Source: Brachybacterium sp.
GTDB lineage: Bacteria > Actinomycetota > Actinomycetes > Actinomycetales > Dermabacteraceae
Direction of reading: 5' to 3'
DNA: 8,093 bases
Assembly: GCA_030451965.1 (NCBI GenBank)
Contig: JAKDNE010000134.1
Span: 1 to 8,093, forward strand
The notes beneath the pieces were generated by a model that saw nothing but the letters and a program-made list of their open reading frames with translations, did no database searches and had not been told where the DNA came from. This document shows positions 1 through 5,415 of the stretch, piece after piece (the first letter of the stretch is position 1; every line of letters begins with the position of its first letter). The position numbers were made by a program, and so were the translations under genes.

Positions 1-607
1 CGCCCTCGCGCACCACCAGCGGGGTCCGGGCGAGCTCCTGGGGGGTCAGCGGCTCGGTGCGCTGCGCCCAGGGGTGGGTGGGCGCGACGACCACGACCAG
101 CTCGTCCTGCCGTAAAGTCATCGCGTTCACGCCGCGGGGCACGTGCGGGGTCTCCACGAAGCCGAGCTGCAGGTGACCGTCATGGATGCCGGTGAGCACC
201 TGGGTGGAGTTGAGCACCTCGAGGTCCACCCGGACCCGGGCGCTGGTGCGTCGCAGCTCGGTCAGCCAGGCCGGCATCAGATGTTCGGCGATGGTCATGC
301 TCACGCCGACGCGGAGCTCCCGGGCATCCGCGTCGCGGCTGTGCCGCAGCCAGGCGGAGAACTCCTCAGCGGCGTCGAGGAGCTCGCGGGCGTGGGCGGC
401 GTAGAGCAGTCCGGCCGAGGTGGGGCGGGAGCCGCGAGGGTCGCGATCCAGCAGCGCGGTGCCGGCCTGCACCTCGAGCTGGGCGATCATGCGGCTGGCA
501 TTGGGCTGATGGATGCCGAGCCGGCGAGCACCCGCCCCGAGGCCACCCTCGTCGACGACGGCGACGAACAGTGAGAGGGCCTGCAGGTTCGGAAGAGCCT
601 TAGTCAT
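1..607 (-). CDS. LysR-family transcriptional regulator (C-terminus cut by window edge)
   Basis: The minus-strand frame from the ATG at 607 stays open to the window edge, giving 202 residues without a stop. Residues about 5-65 form a LysR winged helix-turn-helix: a short N-terminal helix (LQALSLFVAVVDEGGLGAGA), then RRLGIHQPNASRMIAQLE, where the recognition helix lies, then the wing segment LLDRDPRGSRPTSAG. From about residue 88 (ELRVGVSMTIAEHLMPAWL) the periplasmic-binding-like effector domain begins; roughly its last third is missing. Family members are about 290-310 residues. The HTH lacks the usual 'QPALS' wording (QPNAS instead) but is otherwise normal. The start at 607 fits the family N-terminus and lies 6 bases after a TATGAT box, so the mRNA may be leaderless. 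It diverges from yeiH, the classic arrangement of a LysR regulator and its target (compare CysL-like/YeiE-YeiH pairs). The effector is unknown; control of yeiH is inferred from position. Confidence 0.9.
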   Translation of the reverse strand, partial: MTKALPNLQALSLFVAVVDEGGLGAGARRLGIHQPNASRMIAQLEVQAGTALLDRDPRGSRPTSAGLLYAAHARELLDAAEEFSAWLRHSRDADARELRVGVSMTIAEHLMPAWLTELRRTSARVRVDLEVLNSTQVLTGIHDGHLQLGFVETPHVPRGVNAMTLRQDELVVVVAPTHPWAQRTEPLTPQELARTPLVVREG

Positions 608-621
608 ATCAGAATCATATG
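605..621. promoter_or_regulatory. Inverted repeat and -10 box at the LysR start; candidate autoregulatory operator
   Basis: CATAT (605-609) and ATATG (617-621) are perfect inverted arms around a 7-base centre. The centre of the site contains a T-N11-A (T607, A619), the loose signature of LysR binding sites. It is an AT-rich island in GC-rich DNA. On the minus strand TATGAT (619-614) is a good -10 hexamer ending 6 bases before the regulator's ATG, with no convincing -35. Binding here would block the regulator's own transcription and could act on yeiH, whose start is 58 bases away. The palindrome and -10 are seen directly; the regulatory role is inferred. Confidence 0.45.
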
Positions 622-678
622 CCCTGATCGCGAGCTGCCCTCTACCGGGTCCGCACGCCGGGTGGAACCGTAGAGTTC

Positions 679-1695
679 ATGCCCCTCGCCCTCGCCTCCC
701 CTCGCCCGCTCCTGCGACCGTCCGCCTGGCCCGGGGTTTTGCTGACCCTTGCGGTGGCGGTCATCTCGATCCTGCTGTCCCAGGTGCTGCCGGGCGTGAG
801 CGCACTGATCATCGCGATCGTGGCCGGGATCGTGGTCGCGAACCTCGCCTCGCTGCCGCTCAGCCTCGCCCCCGGGCTGTCGTTCGCCGCGAAGAAGTTC
901 CTGCGGGCCGGGATCGTGCTGCTGGGACTGCAGGTGGCGCTCGGAGACCTGCTCGCCCTCGGGGCCCCGATGCTCGCCGTGGTGGTGGCCGTGGTGGGCG
1001 GCGGGGTCCTCGGCACCCTCGCGATCGGCCGTGCGCTCGGCGTCGATAAGGGGCTGACACTCCTGGTGGCCTGCGGCTTCTCGATCTGCGGGGCGGCGGC
1101 GGTGGCGGCTGCGGCCGGTGTCACCGACCCCGATGAGGAGCACGAGGAGCGCACGATCACCGCGATCGCCCTGGTGGTGCTGTGCGGCACGCTGATGATC
1201 GCCGCGGTGCCCGCCGTCGCCGCGGCGCTGCAGCTCGACCCCGAGACCGCCGGCCTCTGGGCCGGCGCGTCGATCCACGAGGTCGCGCAGGTGGTGGCCG
1301 CCGGCGGGGCCGTCGGCGGCGGTGCGGCCCTGACCGTCGCGGTGATCGTGAAGCTCGCCCGGGTGCTGATGCTCGCACCGGTGATGGCGGTGATCGGACT
1401 TCAGCAGCGGCACGCTGGGGCGAGCGAGGGGAAGCGCCCGCCGCTGGTGCCCCTGTTCGTGCTCGGCTTCCTGGCGATGGTGCTGCTGCGCTCCGTGGTC
1501 CCGCTGCCCGCGGGCGTGCTCGACCTGGGAAACCTGTTCCAGACCGGCCTGCTGGCGGCGGCGATGTTCGCGCTGGGGACCGGCGTCAAGCTGCGCTCTC
1601 TGTTCCAGGTGGGTGTGCGCCCGCTCGCCCTGGCGGCGCTGTCCACGCTGCTGGTCGCCGCCCTCGCCCTGGGTGGAGTGCTGCTCGCAACCTGA
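679..1695 (+). CDS. yeiH: YeiH/UPF0324 family integral membrane protein, putative sulfate exporter
   Basis: A 338-residue hydrophobic protein of the YeiH family (Cons_hypoth698, annotated as putative sulfate exporter), close to the usual family length of about 330-350. Family hallmarks are visible: the early block LSFAAKKFLRAGIVLLGLQV (residues 68-87), the glycine/alanine signature SICGAAAVAAAAGV (135-148), GASIHEVAQVVAAG (196-209) and VKLARVLMLAPV (224-235). About nine to eleven membrane segments can be drawn, with a polar EEHEERT stretch (153-159) between helices. The ATG at 679 is the best start although no strong ribosome site precedes it (GGTGGAA lies about 12 bases upstream). The gene diverges from the LysR regulator and is followed after 38 bases by the molybdate operon. 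Sulfate and molybdate are similar oxyanions, so the adjacency is suggestive, but no shared control is shown. The biochemical substrate of the family is not firmly established. Confidence 0.9.
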   Translation: MPLALASPRPLLRPSAWPGVLLTLAVAVISILLSQVLPGVSALIIAIVAGIVVANLASLPLSLAPGLSFAAKKFLRAGIVLLGLQVALGDLLALGAPMLAVVVAVVGGGVLGTLAIGRALGVDKGLTLLVACGFSICGAAAVAAAAGVTDPDEEHEERTITAIALVVLCGTLMIAAVPAVAAALQLDPETAGLWAGASIHEVAQVVAAGGAVGGGAALTVAVIVKLARVLMLAPVMAVIGLQQRHAGASEGKRPPLVPLFVLGFLAMVLLRSVVPLPAGVLDLGNLFQTGLLAAAMFALGTGVKLRSLFQVGVRPLALAALSTLLVAALALGGVLLAT

Positions 1696-1705
1696 CCACT
1701 ACGGG

Positions 1706-1726
1706 CCGCATCTGCGGTGTTACAGT
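1706..1726 (+). promoter_or_regulatory. Candidate promoter/operator of the molybdate operon
   Basis: The 38-base gap between yeiH and the HTH-Mop gene contains a perfect short dyad, CCGCA-TC-TGCGG (1706-1717), followed by TACAGT (1721-1726), which fits the actinobacterial -10 pattern TAnnnT. The hexamer ends 7 bases before the ATG at 1734 and no ribosome binding site is visible, so transcription may start at or next to the A of the ATG (leaderless mRNA). No convincing -35 was seen. The dyad would sit in the spacer, where a bound repressor would block RNA polymerase. The sequence elements are seen directly; function is inferred. Confidence 0.35.
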
Positions 1727-1733
1727 GACTTTC

Positions 1734-2156
1734 ATGACGCATTTGCGAGTACGGGACGCTGCTGGGTTCCTCGGGGTCAGTGAGGACACCGTGCGGCGCT
1801 GGATCGACAAGGGGAGCCTCTCGGCGAGCACCGATACCGCGGGGCGGAAGGTGCTCGAGGGCACCGAGGTCGCGCGCCTGGCCCGTGAACTCGCGGTCAC
1901 GCCGGAACTGCACGGCACCACCGCGAGCTCCGCTCGGAACCGCTTCGTGGGGCTGGTGACGAACGTCGTGATGGACACGGTGATGGCGCAGGTCGAGCTG
2001 CAGTGCGGTCCCTTCCGCGTCGTCTCCCTGATGAGCAGCGAGGCCGCCCGCGAGCTGGGCCTCGCACCCGGCAAGGTCGCCAGCGCCGTCGTGAAGGCCA
2101 CCCATGTGACGGTCGAAGCGGAACCCGACAGCGCTCCCGAAGGGGATCGAGCATGA
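1734..2156 (+). CDS. HTH–Mop (TOBE) molybdate-responsive regulator
   Basis: A 140-residue protein with two parts. Residues 1-55 are an excisionase/MerR-type DNA-binding helix-turn-helix (LRVRDAAGFLGVSEDTVRRW, then IDKGSLSAS, a TAGRKV wing and the EVARLARELA helix). Residues 65-133 are a single Mop/TOBE domain, which binds molybdate or tungstate: it opens with the SARNRFVGLV signature, and also shows the MAQVELQCG strand and the LGLAPGKVASAVVKATHV end. The DNA-binding part plus oxyanion sensor, placed first in a mod operon, argues for a Mo-dependent regulator of the downstream transporter. It differs from E. coli ModE, which has a winged helix and two Mop copies. A single Mop domain implies oligomerisation, since Mop domains bind oxyanions at subunit interfaces. 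The ATG at 1734 is chosen because it begins the HTH and follows TACAGT at leaderless distance; the frame is open further upstream but that is antisense-free shadow within yeiH. The stop overlaps the modA start (ATGA). Confidence 0.88.
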   Translation: MTHLRVRDAAGFLGVSEDTVRRWIDKGSLSASTDTAGRKVLEGTEVARLARELAVTPELHGTTASSARNRFVGLVTNVVMDTVMAQVELQCGPFRVVSLMSSEAARELGLAPGKVASAVVKATHVTVEAEPDSAPEGDRA

Positions 2157-2926
2157 GTCGCCTCGCCCGGTCCTTCTCGGCTGCGGCAGTGGTCATGCTG
2201 CTGGCCGGCGGCTGCGGAGGCCCCGACGACAGCACCAGCGGAGCCGAGGACACCGTCTCCCTGCAGGTCCATGCCGCGGCCTCCCTGCAGGAACCGTTCG
2301 AGGAGCTCGGCGAGGCGTTCGCTGCCGAGCACGACGGGGTCGACGTCCAGTTCAACTTCGCCGGCTCCTCCACCCTGGTGCAGCAGATCCAGCAGGGCGC
2401 CCCGGCGGACGTCTTCGCCTCCGCGAACCCCGAGAACATGGACAAGCTCGTCGAGGCCGGGCTGCAGGGCTCCGAACCGGTGGACTTCACTTCCAACACG
2501 CTCATGATCGCGGTGCCGGCGGGGAACCCCGCAGGGGTGACCGACCTGACCTCGCTCACCGAGGACGGCCTGCACCTCGTCGTCTGCGCCCCCGAGGTGC
2601 CCTGCGGCGCGGCCACCGAGACCGTCGAGCAGGCGGCCGGACTCACGTTCTCGCCGGTCAGCGAGGAGCAGTCCGTCACCGATGTGCTGAACAAGGTCAC
2701 CAGCGGTGAGGCGGACGCCGGACTCGTCTACGTCACCGATGTGGCGAAGGCCGGGAGCGCCGTCGAGGGCATCGAGTTCCCCGAGGCGCAGGAGGCGGTG
2801 AACATCTACCCGATCACCACGGTGAAGGATTCTGAGAACGCCGGACTGGCACAGGAATTCGTCGACCTGGTCAGCGGTCCGGCCGGCCAGGAGATCCTCG
2901 ACGGCTACGGCTTCGTCGGCCGGTGA
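2153..2926 (+). CDS. modA: Molybdate ABC transporter substrate-binding lipoprotein ModA
   Basis: A 257-residue extracytoplasmic molybdate-binding protein of normal family length. Residues 1-21 are a lipoprotein signal: positive MSRLARS, a hydrophobic stretch and LLAGGC with C21 as the lipidation site, so the protein should be anchored outside the membrane. Ligand-site landmarks follow the ModA pattern: AAAS (S44), [10 protein letters not shown] (S72/S73), [13 protein letters not shown] (149-152, where E. coli has VPAG), QSVTDVL (V175) and GLVYVTD (Y193), the last matching the oxyanion-contacting tyrosine of E. coli ModA. Two cysteines, C145 and C151, bracket the VPCG loop. The start at 2153 is supported by AGGGGA at 2141-2146, six bases upstream, and by the signal peptide beginning there. 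It overlaps the HTH-Mop gene by four bases (ATGA) and modB by four (GTGA). Confidence 0.95.
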   Translation: MSRLARSFSAAAVVMLLAGGCGGPDDSTSGAEDTVSLQVHAAASLQEPFEELGEAFAAEHDGVDVQFNFAGSSTLVQQIQQGAPADVFASANPENMDKLVEAGLQGSEPVDFTSNTLMIAVPAGNPAGVTDLTSLTEDGLHLVVCAPEVPCGAATETVEQAAGLTFSPVSEEQSVTDVLNKVTSGEADAGLVYVTDVAKAGSAVEGIEFPEAQEAVNIYPITTVKDSENAGLAQEFVDLVSGPAGQEILDGYGFVGR

Positions 2927-3693
2927 ACACGCTCCCCCGCTGGGTGCTGCTCCCCGCCCTGCTCGGCGGGCTGTTCGTGCTGCTCCCGCTCGCGGCGATG
3001 GCGGCGCGCGTGCAGTGGTCCAGCTTCGGCGCACTGATCACCAGCGACGCCTCGCTCTCGGCGCTGCGGCTGAGCGTGCAGACCTCGGGGTCCAGCGCCC
3101 TGCTCTGCGTGGCGGTGGGCGTGCCGATGTCCGTGCTCCTGGCCCGTGCGGAGTTCCGCGGACTCTCGCTGCTGCGCTCGCTGGTGCTGCTCCCCCTGGT
3201 GCTGCCGCCGGTGGTCGGCGGTATCGCGCTGCTGTACACCTTCGGCCGACAGGGGCTGCTGGGCCGACAGCTGGAGGTGCTGGGCCTCGAGATCGCGTTC
3301 TCGACCACCGCGGTGGTGCTCGCCCAGACCTTCGTAGCACTGCCCTTCCTGGTCATCAGCCTCGAGGGGGCGCTGCGGACCGCCGGCACCCGCTACGAAG
3401 TCGCCGCCGCCTCGCTCGGAGCCCGGCCCTCCCGCGTGCTGCTCAGGGTGACGCTGCCCCTGGTGCTGCCGGCGCTGCTCTCCGGCACGGTGCTGGCCTT
3501 CGCCCGGGCGCTCGGTGAGTTCGGGGCCACGATCACCTTCGCCGGCTCCCTCCAGGGCACGACGCGCACGCTCCCGCTGGAGATCTACCTCCAGCGGGAG
3601 AGCGACCCCGATGCCGCCGTGGCGCTGTCCTTCCTGCTGATGATCGTCGCAGTGCTGGTCATCGCCGCAGCCCGGCGGAGGGTGAGCACATGA
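2923..3693 (+). CDS. modB: Molybdate ABC transporter permease ModB
   Basis: A 256-residue inner-membrane permease with about six hydrophobic segments. It carries the EAA loop that docks on the ATPase, [20 protein letters not shown] (158-177) followed by LPLVLPAL, and the ModB/CysT-like motif [16 protein letters not shown] (194-209) and TLPLEIYLQ (216-224). Together these identify a molybdate-type permease of the binding-protein-dependent family. It starts with GTG at 2923, overlapping the modA stop by four bases; no clear ribosome site is seen, so translation probably depends on coupling to modA. The stop overlaps modC. The 3' part contains a perfect 12-bp inverted repeat at 3571-3600 (listed separately). 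Confidence 0.95.
   Translation: MNTLPRWVLLPALLGGLFVLLPLAAMAARVQWSSFGALITSDASLSALRLSVQTSGSSALLCVAVGVPMSVLLARAEFRGLSLLRSLVLLPLVLPPVVGGIALLYTFGRQGLLGRQLEVLGLEIAFSTTAVVLAQTFVALPFLVISLEGALRTAGTRYEVAAASLGARPSRVLLRVTLPLVLPALLSGTVLAFARALGEFGATITFAGSLQGTTRTLPLEIYLQRESDPDAAVALSFLLMIVAVLVIAAARRRVST
3571..3600 (+). repeat. Perfect 12-bp inverted repeat inside modB
   Basis: CTCCCGCTGGAG (3571-3582) and CTCCAGCGGGAG (3589-3600) are exact reverse complements around a six-base loop, ATCTAC. As RNA this would be a very stable stem-loop about 90 bases before the modC start. It encodes the conserved [12 protein letters not shown] segment, so chance under amino-acid constraint is possible. No U tract follows. 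A role in transcript stability or in the ratio of permease to ATPase is inference only. Confidence 0.6.
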
Positions 3694-4700
3694 GCCTGCA
3701 GCTGCGGGCCCGGGTCCCCGAGCGCGGAGTCGAACTCGACCTCGCAGTGGCCGGCGGGCAGACCCTCGCGCTGATCGGACCCAACGGCGCAGGCAAGTCC
3801 ACGGTCCTCTCGCTGGTCGCCGGGACCCTGCGCCCCGCCCGGGGACAGGTGGAGCTCGACGGACAGCTGCTCTTCGGTGAGCGCTCCTGGACACCGCCCC
3901 ACCACCGCCGGGTGACCACGCTCAGCCAGGACCCGGTGCTGTTCCCCCACCTCACCGCGCGGGGGAACATCATGTTCCCGCTGCGGTCCCAGGGGGTGCC
4001 CCGCACACGGGCACGCACGGAGGCCGGGCGGTGGCTGGCGGAGCTCGGGCTGGAGGACCTGGCGGACCGTCGACCCGCGATGCTCTCCGGCGGACAGGCG
4101 CAGCGGGTCGCGATCGCCCGCGCCCTGGCGGCGGACCCTCGCCTGCTGCTGCTGGACGAGCCGATGGCCGCGCTCGACATCGACGTGGCAGTGACCCTGC
4201 GCGGGCAGCTGCGGCGCTTCCTCGCCGACCGCACCGCGATCATCGTCACCCATGACGTGCTCGATGCCCTCACCCTCGCCGATCACCTCGCTGTGCTCGA
4301 CGAAGGTCGGGTCATCGAGCAGGGCCCGACGCGGGAGCTGCTGACCCGGCCCCGCACCGCCTTCACCGCCAGCTTCGCCGGGCTCAACCTGGTCACGGGG
4401 CGCTGGGAGGCCGGAGCCGTGGTGCTCTCCGACGGGGCACGGCTGCCGGCGCCCGGGCCGCATCCCCCGGGCCAGGAGGTGCATGCCGCTTTCCACCCCT
4501 CAGCAGTCCAGCTGGCACGGACGGGCGGAATCCGCCGCACCGTGACCGCACTGCTCCCGCACGGTGACCTGGTCCGGGTGCGCACGGCAGATCTCGCCGC
4601 GGACCTGCCGCCGCAGGACATCGCCGAGCTCCGTCTCGAGCCTGGGGCCACGGTGCATCTGGTGGTGCCGCGCGAGGCTGTGACAACCTACGAGCCATGA
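3690..4700 (+). CDS. modC: Molybdate ABC transporter ATP-binding protein ModC with TOBE domain
   Basis: A 336-residue protein, slightly shorter than E. coli ModC (352). The ATPase domain has Walker [10 protein letters not shown] (30-38), Q-loop Q80 in TLSQD, signature LSGGQ (132-136), Walker B LLLLDEP (152-158), the D-loop ALD (161-163) and switch histidine H188 in VTHD, so it should be catalytically intact. [14 protein letters not shown] (85-98) is the ModC-type helical region after the Q-loop. Residues about 235-335 form one C-terminal TOBE domain ([16 protein letters not shown]… to [11 protein letters not shown]), which in this family binds molybdate for feedback inhibition. It hydrolyses ATP to drive ModB. 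The start at 3690 has a strong ribosome site, GGAGGG at 3677-3682, and overlaps modB by ATGA. The stop overlaps the next gene by ATGA. Confidence 0.95.
   Translation: MSLQLRARVPERGVELDLAVAGGQTLALIGPNGAGKSTVLSLVAGTLRPARGQVELDGQLLFGERSWTPPHHRRVTTLSQDPVLFPHLTARGNIMFPLRSQGVPRTRARTEAGRWLAELGLEDLADRRPAMLSGGQAQRVAIARALAADPRLLLLDEPMAALDIDVAVTLRGQLRRFLADRTAIIVTHDVLDALTLADHLAVLDEGRVIEQGPTRELLTRPRTAFTASFAGLNLVTGRWEAGAVVLSDGARLPAPGPHPPGQEVHAAFHPSAVQLARTGGIRRTVTALLPHGDLVRVRTADLAADLPPQDIAELRLEPGATVHLVVPREAVTTYEP
3963..3979. repeat. Perfect 17-base dyad (8-bp arms) inside modC
   Basis: GGGAACAT (3963-3970) and ATGTTCCC (3972-3979) are exact inverted arms around a single C. The site lies in the codons for GNIMFP of modC. 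It resembles a regulator-binding palindrome, and the arms GAAC/GTTC recall the Gram-positive LexA box, but the spacing is five bases rather than four. Function is unknown and coincidence is possible. Confidence 0.4.
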
Positions 4701-5338
4701 TCGATCTGCGCGTGCTGCACGGCGAGCTGCGCGAGCGGCATGGCCCGCAGGGCTGGTGGTGGCCCGGCGAGGAGCCCTTCGAGATCGCCATCGGCGCCGT
4801 GCTGGTCCAGCGCAGCCGCTGGGAGCAGGCCGCTTCCGCGATCTCGGCGCTGCGCGAGGCTGCGCTGCTGGAGGCCGCGCCCCTTGGGGCGGCCGCCGAG
4901 GAGAGGGTCCGGGAGCTGGTGCGTGCCGCCGGCTTCCCGCGCACCAAGCCGCGCCGCATCCAGGCGCTCGCGCGCTGGTGGGACGAGCACGCCACGGTGG
5001 CCGGGACGCTGAGCGATGAGGCGCTGCGCGGTGAGCTGCTGAGCATCGAGGGCGTCGGTGAGGAGACCGCGGATGTGATCTCGCTGTACTGCTTCGGCCG
5101 GCCCGCCTTCCTGTGCGACGAGTACGCCAGACGGCTGCTGCGCGAGCGGGGCGCGGTCGTGCCGGGCAGCTATCGGGCCTTCCGGCAGGCGCTGAGCGAC
5201 GCGCTCGCTGCAGCGAGCTTCGAGGTGGCCGAGCTCGCCGAGCTGCACGGCCTGATCGTCGAGGAGGGGAAGCGCAAGCGCGGTACCGCTCAGGCGGTCG
5301 AGCGCACCGCCAGCTCGGGGCACAGCACGAGCGACTGA
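4697..5338 (+). CDS. HhH-GPD DNA glycosylase, MagIII/COG2231-like (not classical endonuclease III)
   Basis: A 213-residue base-excision-repair protein of the HhH-GPD superfamily. The N-terminal block GWWWPGEEPFEIAIGAVLVQ (19-38) matches the 'WWP…PFE…GAILTQ' opening of the endonuclease III-related COG2231 group, whose studied member is Helicobacter MagIII, a 3-methyladenine glycosylase. The helix-hairpin-helix is IEGVGEET (117-124) followed by ADVISLYCFGRPAFLCDEYA. D141 aligns with the catalytic aspartate D138 of E. coli Nth. The position of the Nth lyase lysine (K120) is E123, so it should be monofunctional, without AP-lyase activity. The C-terminal four-cysteine iron-sulfur loop of Nth is absent, as in MagIII. 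Removal of alkylated bases is inferred. It overlaps modC by ATGA with only a weak ribosome site, so it should be made together with the transporter. The last ~16 residues (TAQAVERTASSGHSTSD) look non-conserved and overlap a possible minus-strand gene. Confidence 0.8.
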   Translation: MIDLRVLHGELRERHGPQGWWWPGEEPFEIAIGAVLVQRSRWEQAASAISALREAALLEAAPLGAAAEERVRELVRAAGFPRTKPRRIQALARWWDEHATVAGTLSDEALRGELLSIEGVGEETADVISLYCFGRPAFLCDEYARRLLRERGAVVPGSYRAFRQALSDALAAASFEVAELAELHGLIVEEGKRKRGTAQAVERTASSGHSTSD

Positions 5339-5415
5339 TCGGTCTCCCGACCCGCGAGCAGGTCCAGCAGCATGGTGGCATCGGCGCCGCGCAGCACCTG
5401 GCAGGATCGGCACAT
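5290..5415 (-). CDS. Possible small CxxC protein, antisense between glycosylase and nitronate monooxygenase
   Basis: A 41-codon minus-strand frame starts with MCRSCQVLRGADATMLLDLL and ends VLCPELAVRSTA, with cysteines at 2, 5 and 32. I do not recognise the product. By hand count GC at codon positions 1/2/3 is about 73/51/90 percent, the order expected of real genes in high-GC DNA. Read in the plus direction the same triplets give about 51/73/90, which is the wrong order. AGAAGG lies just upstream of the ATG, though close (about three bases). Its start shares the CATG at 5413-5416 with the start of the nitronate monooxygenase gene, and its 3' end overlaps the glycosylase tail. The frame is also open upstream to 5565, but that part is antisense to a conserved protein. 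It may be a genuine small gene, an antisense by-product, or the remnant of a longer gene. Confidence 0.4.
   Translation of the reverse strand: MCRSCQVLRGADATMLLDLLAGRETDQSLVLCPELAVRSTA

Noticed and set aside
671..676. TAGAGT as the -10 box of yeiH
   Set aside because: It ends only two bases before the ATG at 679, so transcription would begin after the start codon.
604..1413. Minus-strand frame of 269 codons opposite yeiH
   Set aside because: His/Arg/Gly/Gln-rich product without motifs, antisense to a membrane protein with clear family blocks.
1706..1717. Terminator for yeiH formed by CCGCATCTGCGG
   Set aside because: Only four to five pairs with a two- to four-base loop, too weak for termination; an operator is more plausible.
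1182..1733. Upstream extension of the HTH-Mop reading frame into yeiH
   Set aside because: The extension is Arg/Ala/Gly-rich out-of-frame yeiH sequence; the HTH begins at 1734 and a -10 hexamer sits just before it.
1586..3034. Long minus-strand frame (482 codons) opposite the HTH-Mop gene and modA
   Set aside because: No recognisable domain and it is antisense to three well-supported genes; long antisense frames are expected at this GC content.
3963..3979. LexA/SOS box reading of the modC dyad
   Set aside because: The GAAC and GTTC half sites are five bases apart rather than four, and the site is inside a coding region far from a promoter.
4697..5338. Annotation of the repair gene as endonuclease III (nth)
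   Set aside because: The lyase lysine position is glutamate and the C-terminal iron-sulfur cysteines are missing; the N-terminal motif fits the MagIII/COG2231 group better.
5372..5413. Alternative upstream start for the nitronate monooxygenase
   Set aside because: The added residues do not match the family N-terminus, while AGGA and the conserved opening support 5414.
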